Origin: CAWIJJ01 sp963836425
Lineage (GTDB): Bacteria; Acidobacteriota; Terriglobia; Bryobacterales; Bryobacteraceae
Reading direction: 5' to 3'
Assembly (NCBI GenBank): GCA_963836425.1
Contig: CAWIJJ010000017.1
Coordinates: 558,001 to 622,000 of the forward strand
DNA: 64,000 bases
Shown here: positions 1 through 9,010 of the stretch, in pieces
Layout of the letters: every line of letters begins with the position of its first letter
Numbering within the stretch: position 1 is the first letter of the stretch
Program-made: the position numbers and the translations under genes
Notes under the pieces: model-generated
Told to the model about the DNA's origin: nothing
What the model saw: only the letters and a program-made list of their open reading frames with translations
The model's database searches: none

Positions 1-1386
1 CCACTCCACGATTTCCACCGCGCGCCGCACCGTCAGGGTCACCGGCAGTGTCACAGTCTCGGTCCGGTACGCATTGCCCACCAGCATCAGGGCCTCGCGC
101 GCGCGGCTCGCGGTGGGCAGGTGCACGCCGTCCTGGTGCTGTAAGGCTTCGTAGACCGGCTCTTCCTGCAGGCGGCTGGAAACGAAATACGCCACCAGGT
201 TGGCGATCATCAGCGGCACGATAATGGAATAGTCGCGGGTGATCTCGAAGATCATGATGGCGGAGGTGAACGGTACGCGAATCGTGCCGGCGAAAGCCGC
301 GCCCATTCCCACCAGCGCATACGCTCCCGCGCTGCCCGTATAATCCGGTAGCAGTTGGTGCGCAACACCGCCGATGGCTCCGCCCATCATCGCCCCGAAA
401 AACAGAGTGGGACCAAAGATGCCGCCGGCGTTGCCGCTCGCATAAGAAGAAGATGTGGCAAGCACCTTAAGCACCGCCAGCAGCCCCATAACTCCAACCG
501 CCATCTGCCCGTTCAACGCCTGGCCCACGAAGTTGTAGCCGACCCCGAGCACTCCCGGATAAAACCAGCCCAGAATGCCGACCAGCAGACCGCCGACCGC
601 CGGCTGAAGCCACAGCGTCCAGCGCGGCCAGGTGAGGAAGTGCTTGCGCTGCCACAGCAGCAGCTTCACGAATGCCGCTGAAAGGGCGCCGCCCGCCAGG
701 CCGAGCGCCGCGTACAGCACAAACTCGCCGGCGTGCACCAGTTGGTAGGGAGGAACGTGGAAGAGCGGCTCGTCGCCCAGCACCAGATGCAGCACGATCC
801 AGGAGGTGGCCGATCCCGCCACGATTGAACCCAGCACCGGCGCGTGCAGGTCTCCCATGACTTCTTCGAGAGTGAACAGCACCGCCGCCACCGGCGTGTT
901 GAAAGCCGCCGCCAGAGCCGCCGCCGCGCCCACCGGAACCAGTGACTTAATGCTGGCAGGGGAAAGTCCAAGCCGCTTCCCCAGGACCGAGGCGATTCCG
1001 GCGCCTATCTGCACGGACGGTCCCTCGCGCCCCAACGCGATGCCGCTCGCCATGGTTACCGAACAAAGGCCCAGTTTGGCCAGCACGGTGCGGAGCGCAA
1101 TGTACCCTTCCTGGAGGAACAGCGCCGCCTTCGTTTGGGGGATGCCGCTGCCGCGCGCCCCGGGAAAATAACGAGCCAGAAGAAAACCGGTGCCCAGTGC
1201 GCCTGCGAGTGGGATTGCAAGCCGCCTCCAGGCAGCCCCCTCCGCTGGGTAAAGGCGTGCGCCGAGCCTCTCGGTGACGACGATGAACCCCACCACCACC
1301 AGCCCGACTAACGCACCAATGACGATCGTGAGGGGCAACAGAAGTTGCTCCTCGCGCACCTGCACCCGGTACTTGGAAAACCTCAA
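1..1386 (-). CDS. ClC-family chloride channel/antiporter, C-terminus beyond window
   Basis: Multi-pass inner-membrane chloride channel or H+/Cl- exchanger. Reading the minus strand from a TTG at 1386 gives the family signatures in order: GSGIPQ (usual GSGIPE), GREGPSVQIGA with the gating glutamate, then FTLEEVMGDL, where the glutamate pair matches the proton glutamate position of the E. coli exchanger, and GIFGPTLFFGA. After the last membrane helix the frame continues through EEPVYEALQHQDG into what looks like a first CBS domain and runs off the window, so the protein is incomplete (about 460 residues seen). A TGA lies in frame four codons upstream of the TTG; a GTG a few codons inside is an alternative start. 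No strong ribosome site is visible. Family is certain; channel versus antiporter is inferred from the retained glutamates. Confidence 0.9.
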   Translation of the reverse strand, partial: MRFSKYRVQVREEQLLLPLTIVIGALVGLVVVGFIVVTERLGARLYPAEGAAWRRLAIPLAGALGTGFLLARYFPGARGSGIPQTKAALFLQEGYIALRTVLAKLGLCSVTMASGIALGREGPSVQIGAGIASVLGKRLGLSPASIKSLVPVGAAAALAAAFNTPVAAVLFTLEEVMGDLHAPVLGSIVAGSATSWIVLHLVLGDEPLFHVPPYQLVHAGEFVLYAALGLAGGALSAAFVKLLLWQRKHFLTWPRWTLWLQPAVGGLLVGILGWFYPGVLGVGYNFVGQALNGQMAVGVMGLLAVLKVLATSSSYASGNAGGIFGPTLFFGAMMGGAIGGVAHQLLPDYTGSAGAYALVGMGAAFAGTIRVPFTSAIMIFEITRDYSIIVPLMIANLVAYFVSSRLQEEPVYEALQHQDGVHLPTASRAREALMLVGNAYRTETVTLPVTLTVRRAVEIVEW

Positions 1387-1421
1387 ATTTCAGTATGCCG
1401 CAAAACGCCCGCTAAGACCCG

Positions 1422-2285
1422 TCAACGCGCCAAAAGAACGGAGAGCACTTCCTCGATCTTTGTACTTCCAGTCTCTGTTCGGTCGCCCCGTGGGGCGATC
1501 CGGTCTGCCTCCAGTGCGTCATACATTTCCGCCAACACCTCGGCAATGCTTTTCGGGATGCCCGCCTGCACCAGGCTGCCCACTCGCTCCTGCGGTGGAA
1601 CCTCCACCAGCTCGAGGCTCGCTCCTATCGCCGCCGCCAGTTTCTCGCAGACCTGCCGGGGCGTGTACTCGGGACCCAGCAGATCCACAACCTCGTTTCT
1701 GGAGGGATTTTCGAGCAGCAGGCGGGCGGCGAGTCTTCCGATGTCTCTGGTAGCGACCATTGGAATGGCCTTCTCGGACGGGAGGAAGCTGGGACACTTT
1801 GCCACCTGGCGTGCCGGACCGATCGCTCCCGCCACGTTCTCCTGAAAGTACGCGGCCCGGATCGCAGTGAGCCGGGCTCCTGTCGCGCCTAGCGCCCCCT
1901 CAAAATAGTGCAGCCCCTGGATGGGACCGGTGCCCGATTCGAGATCCGCGCCCAGCGACGACAGCATCACCACTCGTGGCACCGCCGCTTCCTTCACCGC
2001 TGCCGCAATCGAATCCGCCATGCGCCGCTGGCCGCCCAAAAAATCATCCGGAGGATATTCCGGCGGCAGCATCGCGAAAAATCCAGCCGCGCCCCGCAGC
2101 GTTCCTGCCAGAAACTCCCGGTCATCCAGCGAGCCGGCCGCGAGTTCGGCGCCCTGTTCCCGCAGCCGGACCGCTCGCTCGCGGTTGCGGGCGATCGCCT
2201 TCACCTGTTTACCTTGAGCGAGCAACCCGGTGGTTACCACGGAACCTACATGCCCCGTCGCACCCGATACCACGTAAAACGACAT
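1422..2285 (-). CDS. NmrA-like NAD(P)-binding reductase (atypical SDR)
   Basis: Atypical short-chain dehydrogenase of the NmrA / NAD(P)H-binding type, about 287 residues. The N-terminus carries the nucleotide-binding pattern SGATGHVGS, followed by the Rossmann fold and a substrate domain with FQENVAGAIG, typical of NmrA-like quinone oxidoreductases and redox sensors. I chose the ATG at 2285 because GGAGGGAG lies seven bases upstream; a longer form starting at 2303 would swallow this ribosome site. It follows the MFS gene with a one-base gap, so the two are probably co-transcribed. The substrate cannot be read from the sequence. Confidence 0.85.
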   Translation of the reverse strand: MSFYVVSGATGHVGSVVTTGLLAQGKQVKAIARNRERAVRLREQGAELAAGSLDDREFLAGTLRGAAGFFAMLPPEYPPDDFLGGQRRMADSIAAAVKEAAVPRVVMLSSLGADLESGTGPIQGLHYFEGALGATGARLTAIRAAYFQENVAGAIGPARQVAKCPSFLPSEKAIPMVATRDIGRLAARLLLENPSRNEVVDLLGPEYTPRQVCEKLAAAIGASLELVEVPPQERVGSLVQAGIPKSIAEVLAEMYDALEADRIAPRGDRTETGSTKIEEVLSVLLAR

Positions 2286-2286
2286 T

Positions 2287-3543
2287 TCAATCTCCCTCCG
2301 CACCCGCTGCTTCGCCGGCGAGCCTGCCCGCGACCAGCAGGACAGCCGCCAGCACCATGCACATCACCGGGACCACGTACATCGCCTCGTGCAGCCCGGC
2401 AGCACGCGCCGCTTCCGTCAGTTCGACGCCCCCCGCCCACCGGCGTGCCAGCCAGTCGCTCAGGCGTCCTGTCAGCAGCGGGCCGAAAGCTCCGCCGCAG
2501 AGATACATCGCCATCAGGTACACCCCCATCGCCGTGCCGCGTAAAGCCGGTGCAACCACGTCCTGGATGGCGGCATACACAAGCCCATAATACATTTGGA
2601 GCAACCCGTAGGCGGTCATCAGGAGGGCACAGCACGCAACCGCGCGGCCGGCAGGCAGGCTCAGCGCGGCGAAACCCGCCGGCGCCGCCGCCAGGGACGC
2701 CATTCCCGCCAAAACCAGCCTTCCCCGCGGACCACTTCCGCGGTCGCCCCACGCACCTGCCGCCAGCGCGCCCAGGATTCCTGCGGCGCCCGACCCGATC
2801 CCCGACCAGACGCCCGCCTGTCCCACGCCCAGCCCGTGGAACCTTGTAAGAAAGGCGGCAATAAAGCTCGAGAAACTGTACAGAGTGAAATTGACCACCG
2901 CGCCCGAAACCACGATCCAGCGGAACGCCGGAATCCGGAAGAGAGAGAGTGCGCCGGGGTTGTTCCCGGCGGCGAGCCCCGTCTTGCGTGGCGGCTCATC
3001 CAGCCACAGCACCGCGGGTAGCAGAACGAGAGCGGGCACGGCCGCCGCTGCCAGCGCCGGACGCCAGCCGTAGGCCTGAGCCAGGGGTCCGGTCACGGCG
3101 AAGCTCAGCATGACGCCGACCGGCACCGCCAGCATGAAACCCGCCATGGCGCGCGCCCGTTTGTCCGCCCCCACCAGGTCGCCGATCCAGCTTGCCGCGA
3201 CCGGCGCGCAGGCCGACTCCCCGATTCCAACCCCGAGCCGGGTGACCACCAGCATGCCGTAGGTGACCGCCAGCCCGCCCAGCGCAGTCAAGCCTGCCCA
3301 GACCGCGATGGCACCCGCCAGCAGCCGTTTCCGGTTGCCGCGGTCCGCCAGCCGCCCGAGCGGCAATCCAGACACGGCATACACGATTGTGAATAGGGTA
3401 GGAATCGCGCCCAGCGCGGTATCGGAAAGTTGGAAATCGCGGCGTAGCGGTTCGAAGACGGCCCCTAATGCCTGGCGGTCATAGATATTGAGAACATTGA
3501 CCAAAAAAAGAACGGCCAGTGACGGCCCGGGCTTGGGTCTCAC
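2287..3543 (-). CDS. MFS transporter, 12 membrane segments
   Basis: Major facilitator superfamily permease of 418 residues. Twelve hydrophobic stretches are evident, with the loop 2-3 motif GRLADRGNRKR near residue 60 and a motif-B/C like stretch GVGIGESACAPVA near residue 105. The N-terminal NVLNIYDRQALGAVFEPL and the overall pattern resemble the spinster-like/hexuronate branch, which carries organic anions or lipids, but substrate assignment is not possible. The downstream NmrA-like reductase starts two bases after the stop, suggesting one transcript in which transporter and reductase may serve the same compound. Confidence 0.88.
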   Translation of the reverse strand: MRPKPGPSLAVLFLVNVLNIYDRQALGAVFEPLRRDFQLSDTALGAIPTLFTIVYAVSGLPLGRLADRGNRKRLLAGAIAVWAGLTALGGLAVTYGMLVVTRLGVGIGESACAPVAASWIGDLVGADKRARAMAGFMLAVPVGVMLSFAVTGPLAQAYGWRPALAAAAVPALVLLPAVLWLDEPPRKTGLAAGNNPGALSLFRIPAFRWIVVSGAVVNFTLYSFSSFIAAFLTRFHGLGVGQAGVWSGIGSGAAGILGALAAGAWGDRGSGPRGRLVLAGMASLAAAPAGFAALSLPAGRAVACCALLMTAYGLLQMYYGLVYAAIQDVVAPALRGTAMGVYLMAMYLCGGAFGPLLTGRLSDWLARRWAGGVELTEAARAAGLHEAMYVVPVMCMVLAAVLLVAGRLAGEAAGAEGD

Positions 3544-3558
3544 TGGCCGCTCATGCTA

Positions 3559-4980
3559 TCACATCTTCACTTCGGAATCCCGCAGACTTTTCGGCGCACG
3601 CGGCGTCTTCGGCGGCGCGGGAGCATCCGGCTCTTCCATGTCGCTGGCCGCCGCACCCTCTCTGCGGACCGATACGGATCCGCGGCTTGCCGTGAGCCGG
3701 ATCGGCGGACCATCGCCGACCTTACCGGTGAGCGTGCCGGTGCGATCCCTCCGCTCCTGCTGGATCTGCGGGCCGAAGTCGTTCACCGCGTCCCCCTTTT
3801 CCGCCGTGGCCTGAAGGTCGAAGGTGGCTTTCTCCGGTAAGACCAGCACGATCCGTCCTACTCCCGAGCGCGCGGTAATCGCCGACATCGGCAGCGCCGG
3901 CTGCAATTCCACGTCGCCGCGTTCCGTTTCGATTTCCGCTCCCTGGCTGAAGTCCTGCAGCTTGATATCGCGGGAACGCGCAACCAGGCGAAGCGGCCCG
4001 ACAATCCCATTGCCCGTGATTTCGCTCAAGTCCATGGTCAGGCGCCCGGGAATGGCTTCAGCGTGTACTTCGGTGTTACGCGATCCTTCAAACTGCAGCG
4101 GCTTGGCCAGGTTCTTGAACTCGAGCGTCCCGCTGTAGGTGCCGGAAAGCGTCACCTGGCCGCGGATGTTCTCGAGATCCACATCCGTGCCGCGCGAGCC
4201 CTGCAAGTCGATGCGGCCCTTCACGTCGGTGGCGCGCACCAGTTCGCTGCGGCTGATGTCCAGCCGCACGTTGCCGCCCAGCCGCGCCAGCCGCACATCG
4301 GCCCGGTCAGCCGCGAGTTCGATGTCTCCGTTGACATCGGTCACTTCGTAGTCGGCGGTCCGGCCATGTGCTTCGACCGCGATGTTGCGGGGGACCGTTA
4401 CTTCGATGTCGTCGGCGATGCGCTGGCTGTCCGGCACCCGGTCCTGGTTGGTGCGCACCAGCAGCCGGTCTCCTTGCGGGACGATTTCCAGCGGCGTTTT
4501 GCCGTGGCTTTCGTCGGCCTCCTTGCGGGCCCAGGCCCGAATCGTCTTGCGCCCGGTGACGACCACTTCCTGGGTGTCCGCTCCGACGATTTTGATGTTG
4601 CCCCGCGGGTTCTCGAACGTGATCCGCGTCATCCCCGCCGCTGGAGCTTTGGCTTCCACCGCATAGTCGAACTGCTCCCCGAACATCTCCAGGCCGCCGG
4701 TGGTAAATCGGATCCCTCGCTCGCGCGCTTGCCATACACCGGTTCCGAAGATACAGATCAGCACGATCAGGGCGATTTCGCCGCCCGAGAAACTGGACCA
4801 TTGCCGGTTCCGCCAGACCGCCACTTCCACCAGCCGCAGCAGCCCCCAGGCGATCAGCAGAAAAGGCCAGTACTGCGCCACGATGTCGAACACCGGCGCC
4901 TCCGGGTGGAGATTCCGCCAGAGGAACAGGCCGCCGATCACCAGCAGCAGGATCGGACCGGTAAACGAGCGCCGTCTCAT
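3559..4980 (-). CDS. DUF4097-type beta-strand membrane protein with LiaI/LiaF-like N-terminus
   Basis: Membrane-anchored protein of 473 residues. Two N-terminal hydrophobic segments (about residues 8-23 and 36-52) resemble the LiaI/LiaF transmembrane module, followed by another at about 68-82. The rest is a long repetitive beta-strand region with recurring phrases such as FENPRGNIKIVG, DVNGDIELAAD and ENIRGQVTLSG, characteristic of DUF4097 domains thought to form a right-handed beta fold. The tail is rich in Pro and charge. Its ATG overlaps the stop of the preceding gene by ATGA, and it is the last gene of the ECF sigma operon, so it is probably an envelope-stress output or sensor. Exact role unknown. 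Confidence 0.85.
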   Translation of the reverse strand: MRRRSFTGPILLLVIGGLFLWRNLHPEAPVFDIVAQYWPFLLIAWGLLRLVEVAVWRNRQWSSFSGGEIALIVLICIFGTGVWQARERGIRFTTGGLEMFGEQFDYAVEAKAPAAGMTRITFENPRGNIKIVGADTQEVVVTGRKTIRAWARKEADESHGKTPLEIVPQGDRLLVRTNQDRVPDSQRIADDIEVTVPRNIAVEAHGRTADYEVTDVNGDIELAADRADVRLARLGGNVRLDISRSELVRATDVKGRIDLQGSRGTDVDLENIRGQVTLSGTYSGTLEFKNLAKPLQFEGSRNTEVHAEAIPGRLTMDLSEITGNGIVGPLRLVARSRDIKLQDFSQGAEIETERGDVELQPALPMSAITARSGVGRIVLVLPEKATFDLQATAEKGDAVNDFGPQIQQERRDRTGTLTGKVGDGPPIRLTASRGSVSVRREGAAASDMEEPDAPAPPKTPRAPKSLRDSEVKM

Positions 4981-5336
4981 AGGTTTTCTCCAGTGTTGGT
5001 CTCCGGGTCACGAGGCGCCGAGGTGCCGAAGCCACCCCGCGCCGCGGGTCCCGGAGACGCCGTCGGAGGCGTCCCGGGATACGGCGTCTGGCGGTACGTA
5101 CCCGGACCCGGAGGCGGGGTGGGCGGGTAGTACACCTGCTGTTGCGGAGGCGGCGGAGGAGGTGCTTCCATGCCCCGCCCCAGCAGCGTCATCAGTCCGA
5201 ACACGATCAGCAGCACGGGCCACGTCTCACTGAACCGGTACGATGTGAAGTTGTTGAGCGCGAACAACGCTCCCACCGTAATCAGGGTGACTGGGCCGCG
5301 GATCGAGCGGGCCAGGGTGTGGTTATTGCCCCTCAT
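4977..5336 (-). CDS. small LiaF-like membrane protein with proline-rich tail
   Basis: Protein of 119 residues with a pair of N-terminal hydrophobic helices (around residues 12-27 and 35-50, including SETWPVLLIVFGLMTLLGR) of the LiaF transmembrane type and a proline/tyrosine/glutamine-rich C-terminal half. The start at 5336 lies inside the end of the upstream gene (overlap of 14 bases) and its stop overlaps the ATG of the downstream DUF4097 gene by ATGA, so translation is coupled on both sides. A longer reading from 5405 would overlap the upstream gene heavily and is less likely. Function unknown; it is part of the ECF sigma operon. Confidence 0.75.
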   Translation of the reverse strand: MRGNNHTLARSIRGPVTLITVGALFALNNFTSYRFSETWPVLLIVFGLMTLLGRGMEAPPPPPPQQQVYYPPTPPPGPGTYRQTPYPGTPPTASPGPAARGGFGTSAPRDPETNTGENL

Positions 5337-6003
5337 GGCGCACTTCCTCCTGCGCCCCCGCCGGAGCGGTGAACCTGTTATAGAGCAGGTATGCACCCGC
5401 CGCAATCAGCAGCACCGGCCAGAAGCGGGCCACATATTCGAAATCGAGCAGGTTCAGGGTGTGCAACAACATGAGAATGCCGAGCAGCATCAGCGCGATG
5501 CCGGCCACGGGAACCTGATCGTTCCTGCCGCGCAGGTTCAACAGGCTGGAATACTCATCCACGGGCTCGCCATTGCGCCGCTTGCGCGCGGTATGGTAGG
5601 CCTCGAAAGCCATGTAGAACATCCACACGGCGACCAGCATTCCGAACAGCGGCTCGAGGCCGCGGGTGGCATTCGAATCGATGATACTCACCAGGATGCC
5701 GAAGATGACCGCGTGCACGAGGCCCTTGGCGTACTGGCCGTTGTAGATGGCGCCGACGCCGGGAATCCAGCCGAGAAAAAAGGCCAGCCCGGGGGAGACG
5801 TCCGCATACACGTACGTGGTGTGAGGCGCGCCGGGACCCGGCACGGGCGGCGCATAGGCCCCCGGCCCGGGGGCGGGAGCAGGCGCATGCTCCGCGCAAT
5901 AAACGGTTCCGTAAGCATCCCGGCGGCATTGGTCGCAGAGGGGCTTGCCGCAGCTCCGGCAGTAGGCGGTGGCCGGTATTTCTGGATGATTTTGGCAGTT
6001 CAT
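5323..6003 (-). CDS. B-box zinc finger plus multi-pass membrane protein
   Basis: Protein of 226 residues. The N-terminal 40 residues hold a B-box-like zinc motif (NCQNHPEIPATAYCRSC, then CDQC and YCAEH). A Pro/Gly/Ala linker leads to three or four membrane segments: a TM2-like pair (FFLGWIPGVGAIYNGQYAKG) and a C-terminal LiaF-like pair. Start 6003 is preferred because GAGGG sits eight bases upstream; a TTG at 6018 in the same frame would give five more residues. The gene begins 11 bases after the anti-sigma stop and overlaps the next gene. B-box plus membrane-module proteins are common beside ECF sigma factors in Acidobacteria; the zinc finger may bind a partner protein rather than DNA. Confidence 0.82.
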   Translation of the reverse strand: MNCQNHPEIPATAYCRSCGKPLCDQCRRDAYGTVYCAEHAPAPAPGPGAYAPPVPGPGAPHTTYVYADVSPGLAFFLGWIPGVGAIYNGQYAKGLVHAVIFGILVSIIDSNATRGLEPLFGMLVAVWMFYMAFEAYHTARKRRNGEPVDEYSSLLNLRGRNDQVPVAGIALMLLGILMLLHTLNLLDFEYVARFWPVLLIAAGAYLLYNRFTAPAGAQEEVRHEGQ

Positions 6004-6014
6004 AGACGTATCCC

Positions 6015-6653
6015 TCAATGTGAAACCGGCGGATTAGTCGAAGTTGGCGCTCCGCCGGGTGTTGCTGAAGACTGGTTCGGATCGGACCTGACCGGCAGTT
6101 TCCGCTCGTCCGTTTCTTTCGGAGCGGCGGCCCCCTGCCGGCCTTCGTCCTGTTGCTGCCACTCGCGCAGCGTGCTTTGAATCTGATAAACGAATTTCAG
6201 GTTGTCGTAAAACTTCACGGTTCGGGCCCACGCCCGCACGGCACGGTTTTCCAGCCCGGCCCAGACTTCGGCCGGCTTCAGATCGGATGGCCGCAATTGA
6301 CGGACCGGAACAATAAATTTGGCCAGCATGGAAAGCGAAAGGATGGTCATCGCCATTCCCATTGCGAACCTGGGCTGCAGGATGGGGCTCAGCAGCGAAC
6401 CGAGCCAGCTCCGTTTCTTGCCGGCTTTTTCCTTGGTCCAGGGGGCGTCGAACAGGATGCGCGTGATCAACTCGGGGGGCGGTTCCACTTCCGCCGCCCG
6501 CTCCATGAACGCTACCGCGGAGGCGCCCTCGCGCGCCAGTTCGGCACAAGCCGGACATCCGGCCAGGTGGCGCTCGACTTCCGCCTTTTCGGCGGCGCCC
6601 AGTGTGCCGTCCACGTATTCGCAGATGAAAAGTTCAATCTCTGCGCAGCTCAT
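6015..6653 (-). CDS. zf-HC2 anti-sigma factor
   Basis: Membrane-bound anti-sigma factor of 212 residues. The cytoplasmic N-terminus carries the ZAS/zf-HC2 zinc motif: H29, C33 and C36 in ERHLAGCPACAEL. One transmembrane segment lies near residues 97-113 (MGMAMTILSLSMLAKFIV). The C-terminal portion is hydrophilic and probably periplasmic. Its ATG overlaps the stop of the ECF sigma gene (6650-6653), the usual arrangement of a sigma/anti-sigma pair, so it most likely sequesters that sigma factor until an envelope signal is received. Confidence 0.88.
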   Translation of the reverse strand: MSCAEIELFICEYVDGTLGAAEKAEVERHLAGCPACAELAREGASAVAFMERAAEVEPPPELITRILFDAPWTKEKAGKKRSWLGSLLSPILQPRFAMGMAMTILSLSMLAKFIVPVRQLRPSDLKPAEVWAGLENRAVRAWARTVKFYDNLKFVYQIQSTLREWQQQDEGRQGAAAPKETDERKLPVRSDPNQSSATPGGAPTSTNPPVSH

Positions 6654-7348
6654 ACCGCCAGCTTCTGCTTTCGCAGCAGACGGGCCAGTTCGGCCCGGCC
6701 ACGGTTGATTCTGGACTTTACCGTTCCTTCGGGAATCGCCAGCACTTCGGCAATCTCCCGGTATTCCATTTCCTGCAAATCTCTCAAGATCACCGCCTCG
6801 CGCAGGTCCGGCGAGAGCTTCTGCAACGTTGCCTGGAGGATTTCGCTGGCCTCGCGCCCGGCTACCGCGGTATCCGGCCGCGCCGACGCGGTGGCCCCCG
6901 CTTCCTCGAGCATCGGCAACTGCTCTTCGATCGAATCGGTTACCCGCTCCTGACGTGTGCGGCGATAGTGGTCGATCAAAAGGTTACGCGTGACGCGCGA
7001 TAACCAGGTGGCGAACGAGCCTTCGTCCGACCGGAAACTCTTGACGGTGCGAAAAACCCGCAGGAACACTTCCTGCGTCAGGTCCTGCGCCTCTACTCCG
7101 CTTCCAGTGAAGCGGTAGCAGAGTGCATACACCCTTCGGGTATGCAGCCGGACCAGTTCTTCCCAGGCGGTTTCGTCGCCGCGGAGGCACCGGGAAACGA
7201 GGCTGAAATCGGAGTCCAAGGTTCTTTCTAACAGATTCCGCACCGCATGAACACCTACGGAGTGGTGCAAACCTTCACTTCCGGCCGCCGGGTTTCCGAA
7301 TTGTCCGAAAGCTATTGTCGCAGATGCCATTGCACTCGTTTCTTCCAA
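6650..7348 (-). CDS. ECF (sigma-E type) RNA polymerase sigma factor
   Basis: Extracytoplasmic-function sigma factor. Region 2 spans roughly residues 55-125 with EDLTQEVFLRVF-like helices (here AQDLTQEVFLRVF) and the DNA-melting stretch; region 4 near residues 175-225 contains EMEYREIAEVLAIPEGTVKSRINRGR, a helix-turn-helix for -35 recognition. The N-terminal 35 residues before VRNLLERTLDSDFS look non-conserved, so the true start may be the GTG at 7243 rather than 7348. First gene of a five-gene overlapping operon reading leftwards with its anti-sigma factor and three envelope proteins, which are presumably among its targets. Confidence 0.9.
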   Translation of the reverse strand: MEETSAMASATIAFGQFGNPAAGSEGLHHSVGVHAVRNLLERTLDSDFSLVSRCLRGDETAWEELVRLHTRRVYALCYRFTGSGVEAQDLTQEVFLRVFRTVKSFRSDEGSFATWLSRVTRNLLIDHYRRTRQERVTDSIEEQLPMLEEAGATASARPDTAVAGREASEILQATLQKLSPDLREAVILRDLQEMEYREIAEVLAIPEGTVKSRINRGRAELARLLRKQKLAV

Positions 7349-7359
7349 CTGGAGAAACG
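7337..7359. promoter_or_regulatory. inverted repeat at divergent sigma/LPTM promoter region
   Basis: CGTTTCT at 7337-7343 and AGAAACG at 7353-7359 form a perfect seven-base inverted repeat that extends inward to CC/GG with one bulged base. It lies between the divergent ECF sigma gene and the membrane protein gene at 7404 (or at the extreme start of the sigma gene if the long start is used). Possible operator; no protein can be assigned. Confidence 0.25.
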
Positions 7360-7403
7360 AGGCTTTATCATGATAGGTTCAATTTTTCCTGTATGCTACG
7401 GTT

Positions 7404-8474
7404 TTGAAGGTTTTCCGGCTGGAGGAGTCGAGAATTCGCCGCCATACGTGGAAGTGGTTCGTCGGATGCCTCCTGGCGGTCGCCGCCCTCCTCTGGTATT
7501 TTTACGCGCACTTGTCGGCCCGCGGCTTCGACTGGCAACTGGTCCGGACGGGGCTGGGCCGGCTCGACTGGCGCTGGGTGGCGCTCGCGGTCCTGCTGAT
7601 CTACGCCACCTACTACGGCCGGGCCGTCCGGTGGGTCGTTTTTCTCAAGCCGCTGAAACCGAAGCCTTCTATCCGCAATGTGCTGGCCGCCACCGTGATC
7701 GGGTTCACTGCCATTACTCTGTTCGGCCGGCCGGGAGAGTTTGTCCGGCCCTACCTGGTGGCGCGAAAAGAGCAGGTTTCCGTCACCTCGCAGTTCGCCG
7801 CCTGGCTACTGGAGCGCATGTTTGACCTGCTCATGGCGCTGCTCGTATTTGCCTTCGCGCTCACGCGCGTCCAAGCCTCCGGCCTTCAGGTTGGCGTCCA
7901 ACTGGCCTGGATACTGGAAATCGGCGGCAGAGTGGTAGCCGCGGCCTGCTTCCTGGTTCTGCTTGTCCTGCTTTCCCTCCGGCACTTCGCCGATCCGGTG
8001 CAGCGCTGGCTTCTGCGACTTTTGCGCTTCCTGCCCGACTCCCGCCATGGCAAGGTGGAAAAGTTCATCACATCATTCGTGGCGGGCGCCGCTTCCACCC
8101 GCAGCGATACCGCACTCTTGCTGGTGCTGGTATATTCGATTATCGAGTGGCTTCTGGTGGCGGCCTGCTACTGGTGCCTGGTCCAGGCACTGGCAGGAAT
8201 GATCCCGTTTGGGGTGGTAGATGTACTGATTTTCATGGGCTTTGTGTCGTTCGGATCGATCGTGCAGATTCCCGGAATCGGCGGCGGCATGCAGGTGGTT
8301 GCGGTTCTGGTGCTCACCGAACTTTTCGGCGTGCGATTCGAGCTGGCCACATTTTTCGCTGTGCTCATCTGGCTTACTACGTTTGTAGCGATTGTCCCGG
8401 CGGGTATTCTGTGGGCGGTGCGGGACGGTCTGAAATGGCGCAACCTGCGCCGCATCGGGCAGGAGGCTTCTTAA
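7404..8474 (+). CDS. LPTM/UPF0104-type multi-pass membrane protein
   Basis: Polytopic membrane protein of 356 residues belonging to the lysylphosphatidylglycerol synthase transmembrane (UPF0104/LPTM) family. Diagnostic stretches include ITLFGRPGEFVRPYL near residue 110, LLERMFDLLMAL, and GSIVQIPGIGGGMQ near 290. Seven or eight helices are visible. There is no C-terminal aminoacyl-transferase domain, so it is the stand-alone type proposed to flip or transport lipids. The start is a TTG at 7404. The stop TAA abuts the GTG of nrdR with no gap, so the two are translationally coupled. Confidence 0.85.
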   Translation: MKVFRLEESRIRRHTWKWFVGCLLAVAALLWYFYAHLSARGFDWQLVRTGLGRLDWRWVALAVLLIYATYYGRAVRWVVFLKPLKPKPSIRNVLAATVIGFTAITLFGRPGEFVRPYLVARKEQVSVTSQFAAWLLERMFDLLMALLVFAFALTRVQASGLQVGVQLAWILEIGGRVVAAACFLVLLVLLSLRHFADPVQRWLLRLLRFLPDSRHGKVEKFITSFVAGAASTRSDTALLLVLVYSIIEWLLVAACYWCLVQALAGMIPFGVVDVLIFMGFVSFGSIVQIPGIGGGMQVVAVLVLTELFGVRFELATFFAVLIWLTTFVAIVPAGILWAVRDGLKWRNLRRIGQEAS

Positions 8475-8936
8475 GTGAAGTGTCCATTTTGCAACCACAT
8501 GCAGGACAAAGTGGTAGACTCCCGGGAAACCAAGGAGGGAGACACCATCCGGCGCCGCCGGGAATGTCTCGGTTGTGAACGCCGTTTCACTACGTACGAG
8601 CGGATCGATGAAGTGCCCTACATGGTCGTAAAGAAGGACGGCCGGCGGGAAAAATTCGACCGGCAAAAGGTCTTGGGGGGCCTCCTCAAGGCCTGCGAAA
8701 AACGGCCTGTCAGTATGGCCAGGCTGTCCGACCTGGTCAACCGGGTGGAGTCCAAGGTAAGCGATTCGCCGGACCGTGAGATATCTACTATAGAAATAGG
8801 AGAGTTCCTCATGGACAACCTTCGGGAACTCGATAAAATCGCCTACGTGCGATTCGCGTCTGTGTATCGGGACTTCCAGGACGAAGAGGCGTTTTACAAT
8901 GAGCTAAAGAACCTCATGCGTCAGAAAACCTCCTGA
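8475..8936 (+). CDS. nrdR: NrdR transcriptional repressor of ribonucleotide reductase
   Basis: NrdR, 153 residues, the normal length. An N-terminal zinc ribbon is formed by C3/C6 (KCPFC) and C31/C34 (CLGC), with the conserved RRRRECLGCERRFTTYER segment, followed by an ATP-cone domain from about 49 to 139 (VVKKDGRREKFDRQKV). It senses dATP/ATP and represses nrd promoters at NrdR boxes. GTG start directly adjoining the stop of the upstream gene. Its nrd targets are not in this window. Confidence 0.97.
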   Translation: MKCPFCNHMQDKVVDSRETKEGDTIRRRRECLGCERRFTTYERIDEVPYMVVKKDGRREKFDRQKVLGGLLKACEKRPVSMARLSDLVNRVESKVSDSPDREISTIEIGEFLMDNLRELDKIAYVRFASVYRDFQDEEAFYNELKNLMRQKTS

Positions 8937-9010
8937 CTCGAATTGGCCCCTCTGCGGCCCGCCCGAATCCCTGTAACCTAAATAGATTCAAAGCATCTCA
9001 TAAAATAGAG

